The notes: generated by a model from the sequence alone, not told the origin. 33,013 nucleotides of DNA from Parasitella parasitica (GCA_025201805.1 MU619426.1:2620-35632); one strand, 5' to 3'; positions 9,569-20,528 are shown, counted from the first letter of the stretch. Numbers and translations: made by a program.

Positions 9569-11004
9569 ATGTCTCTTCTTCTAGGCAATGCTTCTCGACA
9601 ATTTTTGAGGCCAGTTTTATATAAACATCGTGTAGGCAGATTTGCTCAGTACTCTACCTCTCTGCCTCCTGAAAATAACAATTTTCAGGGCGACAGTAAA
9701 GCTGATCGTCAACATGAACAAAAACAGCAAGCAAATAACGAGCAACAAACACCGGCTCACAAGAGCATCATAGCAACAAAAGCCTATATCGAAAGGCTTC
9801 AACATGACATGAAGCCTCGACTCGAGCCTTACATTCTGAAATTAAACAATGCATCAGAACAATTGAAGCGTCTCACATCAGATGTCAGCAATTCGAAAGA
9901 AGCGCTACAAAGAGCAAGCCGAGCTCTGAATGAATTAACAGGCTATGATCAGATTGATGCTGTCAAGCAAAAGGTCAATAACCAAGGCAAGCAAACAGAG
10001 CCCATTCATGCGGTGTAATTTCGCTAAATAGGTTACTCATTCTAGCTACTTTATTCGAGACAACTCGTGATGAGGTTCAGTCGGCCAAAAGAGCATACGA
10101 AAGTGCGATTGAGACACGATCCACCACACAGCGAGGCATCAATGAACTACTGCAGCGCAAGCACTTGTGGACAGGCGACGATGTAACCAATTTTACAGAG
10201 CTATACCGATTGGAGCACTCGCATTCGCAAGCAGAGACGCTGGCCAAAGAAAAATACCAAGCATGCGAAAAGCAGATGGACAGAGAGTACATGGAATTAG
10301 CCCGATCCATCATGGAAAGGTACCATGAAGAGCAGCTGTGGAGCGACAAGATTCGAAGCGTAAGCACCTACGGCACATGGGCTCTTATGGTGGTCAATTT
10401 GCTGCTCTTTGTGGCTGTACAGACCGTATTTGAGCCTCGTAAACGAAAAAGATTGACAGATCGATTTGAGGAGCTGTTGGTCGCTAAAGTGGACGAGGAG
10501 GAGCAAAAGTTTCACAGCGTTTTTGAGGCACTGGATGAGAAGGATCGATTATTGATGCAGCAGCAGGTGGCTGTTATGGAGACTTTGAATGCTTTGACTG
10601 AACATCCGTTATTTAACGAGGAAACGCTGCGATCCTTGAAAAAAGCGCACGAAGAAAAAGACAGAGCAGGCATGTTGCCCGTGCCTGCCGCTCCTGTATT
10701 GCCACAAGCATATGCGGGAGAAACACCGGCAGTCGACATGAGCGATGCTACACCGGTGTCGGTTGAGGGGCACAAAATTCGCCTCGACAATGAAGAATTG
10801 CGCAAACTCTTGTTACTATCACCGGCTAATTTTGACGATGCTCCATTCTACAAGGAGCCTGTATCGATACCTTCCTTGATGTCTTCATTTAGTACCGATG
10901 ACGAGACCATAGCGATAGGAAAGCGAAACTTTGTATTATATTCTATAGACTGTGCGTTGGTTGGTGGTCTTTTGACAGCAATTACTGTTTATTTCCTCGG
11001 ATGA
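9569..11004 (+). CDS. SHE9: She9/Mdm33-type mitochondrial inner-membrane protein
   Basis: Exons 9569-9986 and 10046-11004 give 458 aa, close to yeast She9 (456). The N-terminus (MSLLLGNASRQFLRPVLYKH) is rich in Arg and Ser with almost no acidic residues, as expected of a mitochondrial presequence. A coiled coil follows (about 60-245) with family-typical INELLQRKHLW and NFTELYRLEH. ERYHEEQLWSDKIR leads into a first membrane segment (about 250-268, WALMVVNLLLFVAVQTVF). A second membrane segment ends the protein (about 441-458). Known role of the family: inner-membrane shape and division. The exon junction is notable: the ordinary GT candidate (GTGTAA at 10013) gives the wrong phase, whereas a GC-AG intron 9987-10045 (donor AAG|GCAAGC, 59 nt) restores the family sequence KQKVNNQATLFETTRDEV. 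An AATAAA lies at 11009, just after the stop; the INCENP-like gene converges from the other side. Confidence 0.88.
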
Positions 11005-11148
11005 TTACAATAAAACAGTTCTTTTTTTTTTTCTCTCCCTAGAGGATCGTCTACTGATTATGCCATGTCAATTAATCCTTGTTTGGGATGGATTGATGAT
11101 TGCACATGGAAATATCGTATTTATTGTCGCAATTGGGTATATTGTTTG

Positions 11149-12560
11149 TCATGCATAATACGAAAATATTTCTATGGAAAAAACAATAAAAATAAAAAAT
11201 AAAAAAAAAATAAAAAAGCGTTAGAATAGGGCAAGGATTGATTGACACATATCCTGTGGTACTTGCCTCGTAAATCTAAAGGCGGAAGACGACCAAAGAT
11301 CTCGTCAGGATCAATTTTTGATTGTCGCTTTAAATGGTCTTCTAATTCGACATCATCCTCTGCCCATGCTGGTGTTTCAAAGGGTGTGTCTTCCTCTGAT
11401 GCTTGAATTTGGCTTTGTTCATTCACTTCCTCAACTGTACTTAGATCGTGTGTAGCAGCAGGCTCCAGCTTTTGCAATATACTCGGTCTTTTGAATCTCG
11501 GTTCTGGTGCGATATCACTGGTTTGAATTGGTAGCGCAGACTTGTAAGAACTGGTTGACACCACGCTCAATGTGCTACTTGGTCTTTTTGTGATAATGAC
11601 AGGGTGATTTGAATGCGCATTGTTTGAAGCGGTAGACGATGTCGAAGGTGATGTTGTGGGCAGGGCGGCTTTCTTGAGCGAAGGCCTTGATGTTTTGAAT
11701 AACCTGTCCATGAATGCGCTGCGATGTCTTGCTGTTGTGGTGCTGATGGGCGTGGATGATTTTGAATGGTATAACGAAAAGGGCTTTAAAGGCGTCGAAA
11801 TGGGTGAATATGAAATATTTTGGACTGAATTTGCATTGTCTTTTGGTTCTGCGTTGCTGCGCTTGCGGGCAGAAACAACCACTTGGATTTCATCTTCCTG
11901 TTCATCGAAATCCTGTAGAGCTGGAAGAATGCTCTGCTTTTCTGGTTGTATAGAGGCTGTGGTATCCTGGGTTGATATTGTGTTCAAAGGGGGTTCTTGT
12001 GTGGATGATGGTATTATGACAGGATCCGTTGTATTTGCATCCTCTGCTTGATGCTCAGTAGCATTGGCTTTATCGTTTGTATCGTCGTTTAGTGAGCTGA
12101 GAGGCTCCTCTGTTGCATTGGTTGCTGGACCAGCGACGCTTTCCTCTTCTGTCTGATCCTTTGTAGACTCGTGGACTTTTTCCACTGGCTCATCGATAGC
12201 CTCTTTCTGAATGTCTGATGCCTTGTCAATATCCTCTGTTCGCAACTCTGCAACATTCGATGCAGTTGCAATCGACACCGATTGATCAATATCTGCTGCT
12301 GCTGTGTCTGCTGTTGACGCACGCTTTCTCTTCGGATCAGGTCTCTTCAATGCCAACAGATCACTAATTGACTGTTTTCAGTATCCTACACATGTTCTGT
12401 GCATACACTGCATATACCTGACTGTCGCATGTGTATCAAACCAACTCAAATGAGCAGCCTTTGTTTCCTCCAATTGACTAATCTTGTCCGAGGCAATGTT
12501 GTCCCATTTATCCTGCTGATCAAAGACCCAAAGATAGCCTTTCTTTGCTTTTTTACTCAT
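11149..12560 (-). CDS. INCENP: INCENP/Sli15-like chromosomal passenger protein
   Basis: Three exons, 12560-12418, 12363-11267 and 11171-11149, give 420 aa, short for the family. The call rests on the C-terminus, an IN-box: TPAWAEDDVELEDHLKRQ, then KIDPDEIFGRLPPLD, then LREIF. In this family the IN-box binds and activates Aurora kinase (Ipl1). The first exon (MSKKAKKGYLWVF...) may be the N-terminal region that binds Survivin/Borealin partners, but this is not clear. The middle is acidic, then Ser/Thr-rich with many SP/TP-like sites, and disordered. The IN-box is completed only by splicing: the long ORF ends in Phe-rich junk, but a GC-AG intron (donor GAG|GCAAGT, acceptor CCATAG, 95 nt) adds a 23-nt last exon coding EIFSYYA. 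Intron 1 is 54 nt (GTATAT...TTAG). A minus-strand AATAAA lies at 11125-11120. Confidence 0.75.
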
Positions 12561-12574
12561 GTATGCAATGTTTG

Positions 12575-12615
<41 letters not shown>

Positions 12616-12663
12616 AAGATAATAGAGGAAACCCCAATGAGGGGAGGGGGGACGTGTTTTCTG
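12561..12663. promoter_or_regulatory. 103-bp spacer with 40-A tract between FZO1 and INCENP-like gene
   Basis: Only 103 bp separate the FZO1 stop from the start of the next gene on the same (minus) strand, and 40 of them are an uninterrupted A run (12575-12614; T on the coding strand). The run lies 15 bp upstream of the INCENP-like ATG. Long poly(dA:dT) tracts exclude nucleosomes and often mark fungal core promoters; the upstream terminator must also fit in this spacer. Confidence 0.5.
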
Positions 12664-14727
12664 CTAGTTTTCGTGCAGCGATTCCCTTACTTTGATCAAC
12701 AATGCGTTGGATCTAAAGACAAGTGAATTGTACTGGTCCAAGACTGATTTGACGCAGGCTGCATTGTCTTGTAGTTGTTTCTTCTGCTGCTCCTTTTCGT
12801 GCATCAGTTGCTGGATGCGAGATGAAATCGCTGTGGTTTTAGAATCCAGTGTGCTGTGGACGCCATGTGCAACAAGCTGCCTGGTGTTTTCTTGCAGTTT
12901 TTCATTTGCTATTGCTGCTTGGAACTTGAGCTTCAGATTAGACCTTAATGCGTGTGGAACAGCAGACACAAAGGAGTAGGCTGTCCATCCAACGCCTAAA
13001 ACACCAATAGCCGCTACGCAACTGACCACAATGCGGCGAGAGGGTAAATTGGCAGTAGGATTATCCATCAGCGGGTTCATGTAGCGGTGTAAAAAGTTGA
13101 GCGCCATGGTCTTGACGCTGATGCATTTGAAAAGTGTCACGGCAGCACCCGTTGTTCCCAAACTGAGCAATGCTACCTTTTTATCGTTGACGAAACGTCT
13201 CTCCATCAAGAAATCTCTCGCTTGGACATTGACATGAGTACGCTGATGATTAATGGATGGTGCCTTGTGTTTATATGCGACCGGCATGCTTGTCTCGTTC
13301 CATTTGCCAAGCTGATCTGCGACATATTGGTCCATTTTGTTCATGCATTCAGCTATGTCCTGGTTTGCTTGCTCTTCGATTTGGCACAAGTTCGACTGCA
13401 CGTGCAAAGCAAGAGCATCAGAGACATTCTGCGCATATTGCCATGCCAAATGTATGCCTGGATAACCGACCGAGTCAATGCATTGGTCGAGAGTTCCATC
13501 GCTTGCCATTTCTTTCACCCGCCTGGACGTTGTACTCTCGATTGATTGCAGAGACTTTTGAGCCATCTGTGCAAGTGAACCTTGAACAAACTCCACTGCT
13601 TTTACCAAATTGCTCATATCCGGCAGAAACACTGATTCCAGTTCATCAACCACCCTGTCCAGCTCATCTCCCACTTTGTTTGCATTCAATGTCGCAAGGA
13701 AATTCACATCCAGTAACACATTGTGAAGGTAGGTTTTGGCTGGCACTTGTTTTGACACACTGCGGTTGTAAAGTACAAAGGAGCGTAAGCTTTGTTCCAG
13801 TCTAGCAAAGGCCGCAGAGTCTACGTGCTGTGCAGCGCTTATAAAATGCACCAATTCATCTGCCTGAGCAAAGGTTGCTGGCGACATAAGCTCGATCTGC
13901 TGTAGAATCAAGCGCTTGCAGCGCTCTTTGTCACGAATGCTATCGAATCGGTTGACAACAATAAAGATGCGCTTCTTTTCTTGAGCCGCATTCCACAGAA
14001 ACTCCTTCCCAGACAGGGTAAAGTGGTTCTCAGCACTGACGACAAACACAACTACGTCGATTTCCTCCTGGCGTGCAAACACAGATGTCGTTTTGACAGA
14101 GTCCGTGTTCAAGCCGGGTGAATCAATCAACACAACATTGACAATATCACTATTTATCAGACTCTCTTTTGTTTGCAGCTGGTCATTTCGAGCAGTGTAG
14201 ACATTGAGCATTTTGTACGGAATATCCGGATCCACTAGGGTTCTGTATAGATGGCGTGGTTCAATTGCGTGGTATGTCTCTGCGTCGGTTTTGTCATAAT
14301 GGTCTACATCTACTACGGCGTGGACCTGATCGTCGTTGTCGTCTTTGCTGGGAGAAGAGTGCACCTGACAGAATACGGATGTACATGGTTGCTGATCCAC
14401 AGGCAGAATATCCTTGTTAAGCAACGCATTGACCAGAGTGGATTTCCCAGAATTCAAATCGCCAGTAATCAATACTTTGGAGATCGGATCTGAGATTCTT
14501 TTTTCCAGATTTTTCAAATGGTTCATACATGTCAACAGGAGTGATGATAGTGTCTGTGCACCTTTAGCCTGCAGTACATTGAATGTGGATGCCGACGATG
14601 GATAGTAGACGTCAGTGCCAAACCGCTCGAATTCTCCTACAAGGCTGTAGGTTTCTTGAATAGCACACAGTATACGCTGACAATTGAGTGCGTAGTCTTG
14701 ATCGATTTGCTTGTTTGCCAATGTCAT
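12664..14727 (-). CDS. FZO1: Fzo1/mitofusin, outer-membrane dynamin-like GTPase
   Basis: A single 687-aa exon. The GTPase motifs are complete: G1 GDLNSGKST (residues 89-97), G2 Thr116 in PCTSVFC, G3 DSPG (202-205), G4 NRFD (259-262). Two hydrophobic segments near residues 510-580 (VALLSLGTTGAAVTLF and RRIVVSCVAAIGVLGVGWTA) form the membrane hairpin, and a coiled coil ends the protein (QLMHEKEQQKKQLQDN). This order is that of mitofusins, which tether and fuse outer mitochondrial membranes. It is shorter than yeast Fzo1 (855 aa), chiefly at the N-terminus. No intron is needed. It is divergent from the phospholipase D gene and tandem with the INCENP-like gene. Alternatives in the dynamin superfamily are less likely because of the late twin membrane segments and the NRFD motif. 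Confidence 0.92.
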   Translation of the reverse strand: MTLANKQIDQDYALNCQRILCAIQETYSLVGEFERFGTDVYYPSSASTFNVLQAKGAQTLSSLLLTCMNHLKNLEKRISDPISKVLITGDLNSGKSTLVNALLNKDILPVDQQPCTSVFCQVHSSPSKDDNDDQVHAVVDVDHYDKTDAETYHAIEPRHLYRTLVDPDIPYKMLNVYTARNDQLQTKESLINSDIVNVVLIDSPGLNTDSVKTTSVFARQEEIDVVVFVVSAENHFTLSGKEFLWNAAQEKKRIFIVVNRFDSIRDKERCKRLILQQIELMSPATFAQADELVHFISAAQHVDSAAFARLEQSLRSFVLYNRSVSKQVPAKTYLHNVLLDVNFLATLNANKVGDELDRVVDELESVFLPDMSNLVKAVEFVQGSLAQMAQKSLQSIESTTSRRVKEMASDGTLDQCIDSVGYPGIHLAWQYAQNVSDALALHVQSNLCQIEEQANQDIAECMNKMDQYVADQLGKWNETSMPVAYKHKAPSINHQRTHVNVQARDFLMERRFVNDKKVALLSLGTTGAAVTLFKCISVKTMALNFLHRYMNPLMDNPTANLPSRRIVVSCVAAIGVLGVGWTAYSFVSAVPHALRSNLKLKFQAAIANEKLQENTRQLVAHGVHSTLDSKTTAISSRIQQLMHEKEQQKKQLQDNAACVKSVLDQYNSLVFRSNALLIKVRESLHEN

Positions 14728-15181
14728 CTTGCGTAAAAATGAAAAGGGTTTTTAAAAAAAAAAAAAACGTTAGATACCAGGGACATGGGAGGGCTTTTTC
14801 AGCTGCTACTGCCACCCGATTAGACAAGTCCGCCAAAAGCAGCATTTACAAAAATGATAAAGCCTGTTTAGCATTTCGTTAGTATACATGGGTGGCATTG
14901 GCTGCAAGTTCAATAACAAGATGATGTTTACATGCAAATTCCTTTGATGATGCAGGTTTTGTTTGGTTGTAACCACATCGATCAAACATGATCTGCCCAA
15001 TCACGATATCATTCATTCGGCATCAGTTTGCAACTTTTACAGCAAGTCATTTTGAAAGCATGCAGAATCATGCACTGTCCAACTTTGAATAGCCGTTTCC
15101 CGCATTATGTCATTTCCACACATATTTCAAAATATATTTCTCCTCTATTCTTTTTTATCCCTTTTCTTTTCAACAATTCCA
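14728..15181. promoter_or_regulatory. Divergent promoter region FZO1/PLD1
   Basis: The 454 bp between the divergent FZO1 and PLD start codons must hold both promoters. An A-run lies at 14753-14766 next to the FZO1 start, and a TC/T-rich tract at 15126-15180 runs up to the PLD start, as is common just upstream of fungal ATGs. No separate gene is supported in the spacer. Confidence 0.5.
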
Positions 15182-18100
15182 ATGTCAACGAACCAAAAGA
15201 ATTTGATGGATCATCAGCAAAGGGATATTATCATTCCCTTGAACGATCCCCAATCCTTGCAGACCAATGCCAGTGATCGACAGCAACAGCAACAGTTGAT
15301 GCCAGTTAGAGACCCGCATAAAGCTGCTTCACTGCCCAAAAGTGCATCGGATCAATTGTTGCCCAAAAGACGAGGTGTACTAGAACGATTTGAATCCGCT
15401 CCTCAGGATGGCTGGAAAATGATAAAAAAGTGGGTAGGAAATTACAAACAGCAATCAAAGAAGCAGCAACTGCAGTCGATTGCAAGCATCGAGCGACAAG
15501 CAGAGATCAACACCATAGGCCCCATAGTCCTCGCAATGCACTTTTATAGAGACGAAGAGGACAAAAAGCGTATCCCTGTTTTTCTCGATAATCTATCAGT
15601 CAAAGTGAGCAAGCTTGAGACACAAAAAAGGGGCACAGTCTTTAACATCTGGGTGGAGTACGGCACTGGATCAAACAAAGTGTGTTGGTCTGTCTATCGT
15701 CGTTATTGGGACTTTGTAAAATTGCATTACCGGTACAAGAAAAAGTACAGCAGCAGTCGGCGGAAGGGCGTCTTTGCACCAACAAAGCAGCGTTCCAAGC
15801 TGCCTAAATTTCCTAGCTTGCCAAGCAAGCATTTCCGTCGACAACGCAAGACGGAATACGATAAAGCCCCAATCAGCAGACAAGAGACAAGTGCGTCGAT
15901 TAGCACGTCAGAATACCCAACAAATCCCGCCTCCTTAATGGATGAAGATGCCGTCATGGCTATTGCAGCGCCTATTGCCGAAGAAGGCAACCATGCATCA
16001 ACTACCGCTACAGCAGGAGCAGCAAGCACCATAAGCATGTCATCGCAGTTTATAGAGGTAGTCAGAGCAGACCGCTCTGTGTTGCAAGCATTTGAAAACT
16101 ACCTCAACCAGTTCATATCTTCGATCGAGCCATTGGGCTATGTCAATCGATTATGCAAATTTTTAGAAATTTCGGCATTAGGGTTAGAGTTGGCTGCAAA
16201 ATACCCTCAACTGAACTACCATGGCAAGGAAGGGTTCGTCGTCTTTCAAAGCAGAACAGACCGTGATCCCAAGCAAAACCGCAAGTTTTTACAAGACGGT
16301 CTGGTATGCTCACTCCCCACGACAGGCGGTAGGAGGAGGAGAAAGCCCAAGTGGTTCATTGTGCGCGAGAGCTATGTTGTTTGCGTGGACGATCCTAGTG
16401 AGGTATATAAAGCGCAATGTGTTGCTAGAGTAGTAGCATTTAGTAGCCGCAGGGCCAGACCATTCCACTAACCATACAGTAGCCCACTATCTACGATGTC
16501 TTTTTGTTTGACCAGCTATTCGACATTCATCGACTGGCGATTTTTGGCGATAAAACCAACCATCATGAATCCAGAGGGGGGCGTAAGAAGTTTAGCAATA
16601 CGCTGGTTAATGCGTCGCATTGGGCCTCGGGGAAATCCACTCTTTGCTTGAGAAACATGCAAGGGATCTACCATTTTAGAACAAAGAATGAGCGACAGGC
16701 AAAGCAGTTTGAGACCTGCATCAGGGCGATGGCTGAGAATTCGGTTTGGTGTCAAAAGAACCGATTCAAGAGTTTTGCTCCTGTGCGTGATAATACGTCG
16801 GTGTCATGGTTTGTAGATGGCAGAGACTACTTTTGGGATGTGTCGGTAGCATTGGAAAACGCAAAGGAGTCCATCTACATTCATGATTGGTGGTTATCCC
16901 CGGAACTAGTAAGTGTACAGTGCTTGGCTTGCGAATATCCATACTCAAAAAAAAAAAAAAAATTGCCATTAGTTCCTTAGAAGACCAGCAGCCGCCAACC
17001 TGGAATGGAGATTGGACCGTCTATTGAGAAGAAAGGCAGACCAAGGTATCAAAGTGTATATTGTCATGTACAAGGAAGTTGCTATGGCACTACCGCTGTT
17101 CTCTCATCAAGCAAAGCGGCATTTGCTGTCGCTATCGCCCAACATTTACGTGCAGAGACATCCTTCCCGTGCCCTGGATATTTTCAACAAGAACAGCATC
17201 TTTTTCTGGGCTCATCATGAAAAGATCTGCGTTGTGGACAACGAGATTGCCTTTATAGGTGGGCTAGATCAATGTTTTGGCCGCTACGACACACCTGGGC
17301 ATATCCTTGTGGATGACCTCAAGCCTGACTTGGACCCCATGAACGATAATCCGCAAGTCTGGCCAGGCAAGGACTACTCTAACCCTCGCATCATCGACTT
17401 TCATACTTTGGACAAACCATTCGAGGACAACCAAGACAGGACAAAGCTTCCGAGGATGCCATGGCATGATGTGTCGATGCGCCTTGTTGGCCCTGCTGCT
17501 CGCGATGTGTCTCGCCACTTTGTTCAGCGTTGGAATTTTTTGCGCAGGAAGAAGCCTTCAGCGCCTAGGCGCCCAACGCCAATGCTACTGCCTGTGCCTG
17601 ATGAGTATGTAAACAGCCTGAGCCACGTAGATCCTCGGATTTGCCACCCGCACACCTCTGTCTCTTGCAAAGTCCAGATCTTGCGAAGTGTGTCTCCGTG
17701 GAGCATCGGCTCCATTGACGACCATGTCGAACACAGCATCCAGACTGCCTATTGCGAATCCATCAAAAGCTCAAGGCACTTGATCTACATTGAAAACCAG
17801 TTTTTTATCACGTGCACTAAAAGTGGGAACACAGTGATTGAAAACAACATTGGCGAGGCCATCTATCAGCGTGTTTTGCGGGCTCATACGGAGGGCCGCA
17901 AATGGAGAGCCATCATCATCATACCTTTGGTCCCCGGCTTCCCTGCCAACATTGACGAAACAGAGGCGACCACTGTGCGCATCATCATGCAATGCCAGTA
18001 TCTGTCTATTGCACGAGGGCCCGACTCTATTCTGGCTCGCCTGCGCGCTGCAGGTGTGACCAACACGCACGAATACATCAACTTTTACGGGCTTCGCAAC

Positions 18101-19534
18101 TGGGCTGAACTGAATGGCCAGTACGTCACTGAGCAGGTCTACATCCACGCAAAAACCATGGTGGTAGATGACATGACTGTCATCATTGGATCTGCAAACA
18201 TCAACGAAAGGTCGCAGTTGGGCACTCGTGATTCGGAAATTGCAGCCTGCATCCAGGACGACAAGGATTTGGTGGACTCTTGGTTTGCTGGGAAATGCGT
18301 CAAGGTCGGTCGCTTTGCTCACTCCCTTCGCATGCGTCTCATGTGCGAGCATATTGGCTTGGACGTGGACCAGATCGACAGAGACAGGTACGGAGGAGAA
18401 AAGTCAGGCTACATGCAGCAGCCCGTGTGGGCTGATTACGAAACGCACGACAACGATCACAGCAAAAACGACGCTATCAACTGTATTCCGCCGTATATTC
18501 AAGTGCATAGGGATTTAAACAAAAGCGTCAAAGAGAAAGAGCAGATCCAGCAAGAAGAAAAGGACGAGCCACCCATCAGCGAGATTGGGAGAACCAGCAC
18601 GGCATTGTCCTCGGATAGCTCAGCTACCGGTAGCAGCAATGCCTCTGATGTCTCTCTGCAAAAGAAACAAGGCAAGAGAATGAAGAGGCGCTTTCTACGT
18701 AGAAAGAATGGAAGGAGCAAGGAGCAGACGAAAGCAGGCCAGGCTACTGTTGCTGCAATTACTGCTGATGCCCATAACAGGAGCCCCTCTGCGTGCCTAG
18801 AACAGCAGCTGCAAACCACGAAAACAGAAGACTCTGCAAACACAGCCTCTGCGTCGTCTGGTGCTGCTGCCGGCACCTCCATGCTATCGCCCACAAAATC
18901 CATCTTTAACAAGCGAAAGAGCACCAAAGAAGACTATTTGGATTTCTGGACATCGCTAGACCCAGATACCGACAACAATGGTGATTGCAAAGCTAGGAAG
19001 GAGCAGGAAGAGCAGGAAGAGGAGCAGGAGGAGGAGGAGGCAAAAGGCACAATCTTCGAGCCAGAGCCCAAACACTACTACAGCAGCGCAAAACTAGAGC
19101 CTGTAGACACAGGCAAACGGACGGTGGGCGATGTGTACCGACTGCTGCAAGATCCATTAACAGACGACTTTCAGGAGTTTTGGCACATGCTGGCTCGCGT
19201 CAACACGGATCTCTTCCGCCGCTCTTTCTTAGTTACGCCTGACAACAACGTGCGGACCTGGGACCAGTACCACCACTATGTCAAAATGGCCAAGATGTTC
19301 CTAGGCCGCACCGATGCTAAACATGGCGGCACCAAGACGACTGCCGCTGCTGCAAATGTGACAGCACTACCCTTGAGCAAGGAAAACAACGAGCAGGACA
19401 CTGTTTTCGAAATCATCCGTCGCATTCGCGGACACTTGGTGATCTGGCCAAACCACTTTATGAACGACGATGATGGTCGTAATGAATTCTTGTTCAATGT
19501 GGATAAAATTGCCCCACTCGAGATCTTTGATTAA
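15182..19534 (+). CDS. PLD1: PX-PH phospholipase D (Spo14/PLD1 type)
   Basis: Exons 15182-16402, 16483-16908 and 16973-19534 (introns of 80 and 64 nt, phase 0) give 1402 aa. A PX domain starts near residue 110, interrupted by a Ser/Thr-rich insertion. A PH domain (about 350-490) is split by intron 1. Two HKD motifs form the active site: HHEKICVVD (H631, K633, D638) and YIHAKTMVVDD (H941, K943, D948), the second followed by IIGSANINERS. The enzyme hydrolyses phosphatidylcholine to phosphatidic acid and choline; PX and PH target it to phosphoinositide membranes. A Ser/Lys/Glu-rich region (about 1055-1270) is likely disordered, and the last 130 residues return to the conserved C-terminal domain. 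An in-frame ATG at 15107 would add a hydrophobic MSFPHIFQNIFLLYSFLSLF leader; the family is cytosolic-peripheral, so 15182 is preferred. Intron 2 contains a 15-A run. FZO1 is divergent. Confidence 0.93.
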
Positions 19535-20528
19535 ATCGAACAGCAGATTTTAATTTTTTTTTTTTTTTTTTTTTATTACTATGTACTTGTAATTATAAAA
19601 TATTTAGATTATTTAGAAGCAATGATGGCTATTTAGCTTGGGCATGCGGGCATCAAGCCTCTATTCACAGTTGGGAACCAAAGTTTGAAGTCTTGTTTTT
19701 GACAGCTCTCATTTTTTGGCCAGATTCGACACTTTTTGGCTATTCTCACTGATATCTCGAGACTTTATTATGACGATCAACAGCATCATCTAAGCAAAAA
19801 ATACAGAGCTTTACATGCTCAATTAAGTGGTATGATTATCTTTTAAATCACTGTGAAAAAATTACCCGAAATTTCTACAAATAGCAATAGCCATTTTTTG
19901 CCAAAAAGTCAATAGACTGCATCCAAAAAGTTTATTGCAAGAGTTTCAGTGTACATGTTGCATCAGTGGCTTTCTTTGATACTGACACGTAACATATACA
20001 AAAATTTGTTTTTCATTGAGAAAAGCCGACATTTGTCAAAATTGATGCTCTTCCCTTGTAAGACCTCGACCGAGATCATGAAAAAATGAAGGATTTGCGA
20101 ATTCGCTAATTTTTGGATGGAATACATCCATGGATCATTTGGCGTATTTGGGAGTGATCAAGAAGGCCAAATGGTGCAGATATGCGCCATTTAAGTGAGA
20201 ATTTACACACATTTGGTGTAACTTGCCGATTGCAGCTGTATGACCCCTTGGCTTCTTCAAAGGTACACTTTTGAGCTGCTGTATATGACTAGAATTATAC
20301 GAGACAAATATATTAGCAATATGAAAAGAGAAAAAAAAAAGTTCTTTGGTGATTGAACGCATTTAGAGTATCTCCAATGGAGATGCTAATTTTACAAAAT
20401 TTCCAAAAGAAAATTTGGTGAGAGGATGATACTTTCTGACAATTTTACTCACCTGTAATGGTGTTTAGGATAAACCGAATACCCATGGCGTATTCAAGAG
20501 TAATATCAATGACACACAATGCTTGCAA
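19535..20528. other. Gene-free AT-rich stretch with palindromes and possible MITE
   Basis: After the PLD stop comes a T run (about 19554-19574). From about 19705 to 19925 imperfect inverted matches of the type CATTTTTTGGC / GCCAAAAAG suggest a small non-autonomous element. At 20367-20387 lies a 9-bp stem (one G-T pair) with a 3-nt loop. The minus-strand frame at 20135-20362 shows no family motif. I see no gene. Confidence 0.5.
20367..20387. repeat. Short palindrome downstream of the Fanzor relic
   Basis: AGTATCTCC-AAT-GGAGATGCT: a 9-bp hairpin with one G-T pair, about 140 bp past the Fanzor reading frame on its own (minus) strand. It could be the transposon end or a guide-RNA 3' structure, since TnpB-family guide RNAs are read from the 3' end of the nuclease gene and flank. 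No matching copy was found at the other side of the relic. Confidence 0.4.

Noticed and set aside
10013..10045. 33-nt GT-AG intron in SHE9
   Set aside because: Too short compared with 54-100 nt introns here and leaves the wrong reading phase.
11620..12051. Plus-strand frame of 143 codons
   Set aside because: Antisense to the disordered middle of the INCENP-like gene.
13257..13805. Plus-strand frame of 182 codons
   Set aside because: Antisense to FZO1, whose strand carries complete GTPase motifs.
15107..15181. Hydrophobic N-terminal extension of phospholipase D that looks like a signal peptide
   Set aside because: PX-PH phospholipases D are peripheral cytosolic enzymes; the stretch is a T/C-rich leader before a better ATG at 15182.
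17771..18352. Minus-strand frame of 193 codons
   Set aside because: Antisense to the second HKD half of phospholipase D; no motif of its own.
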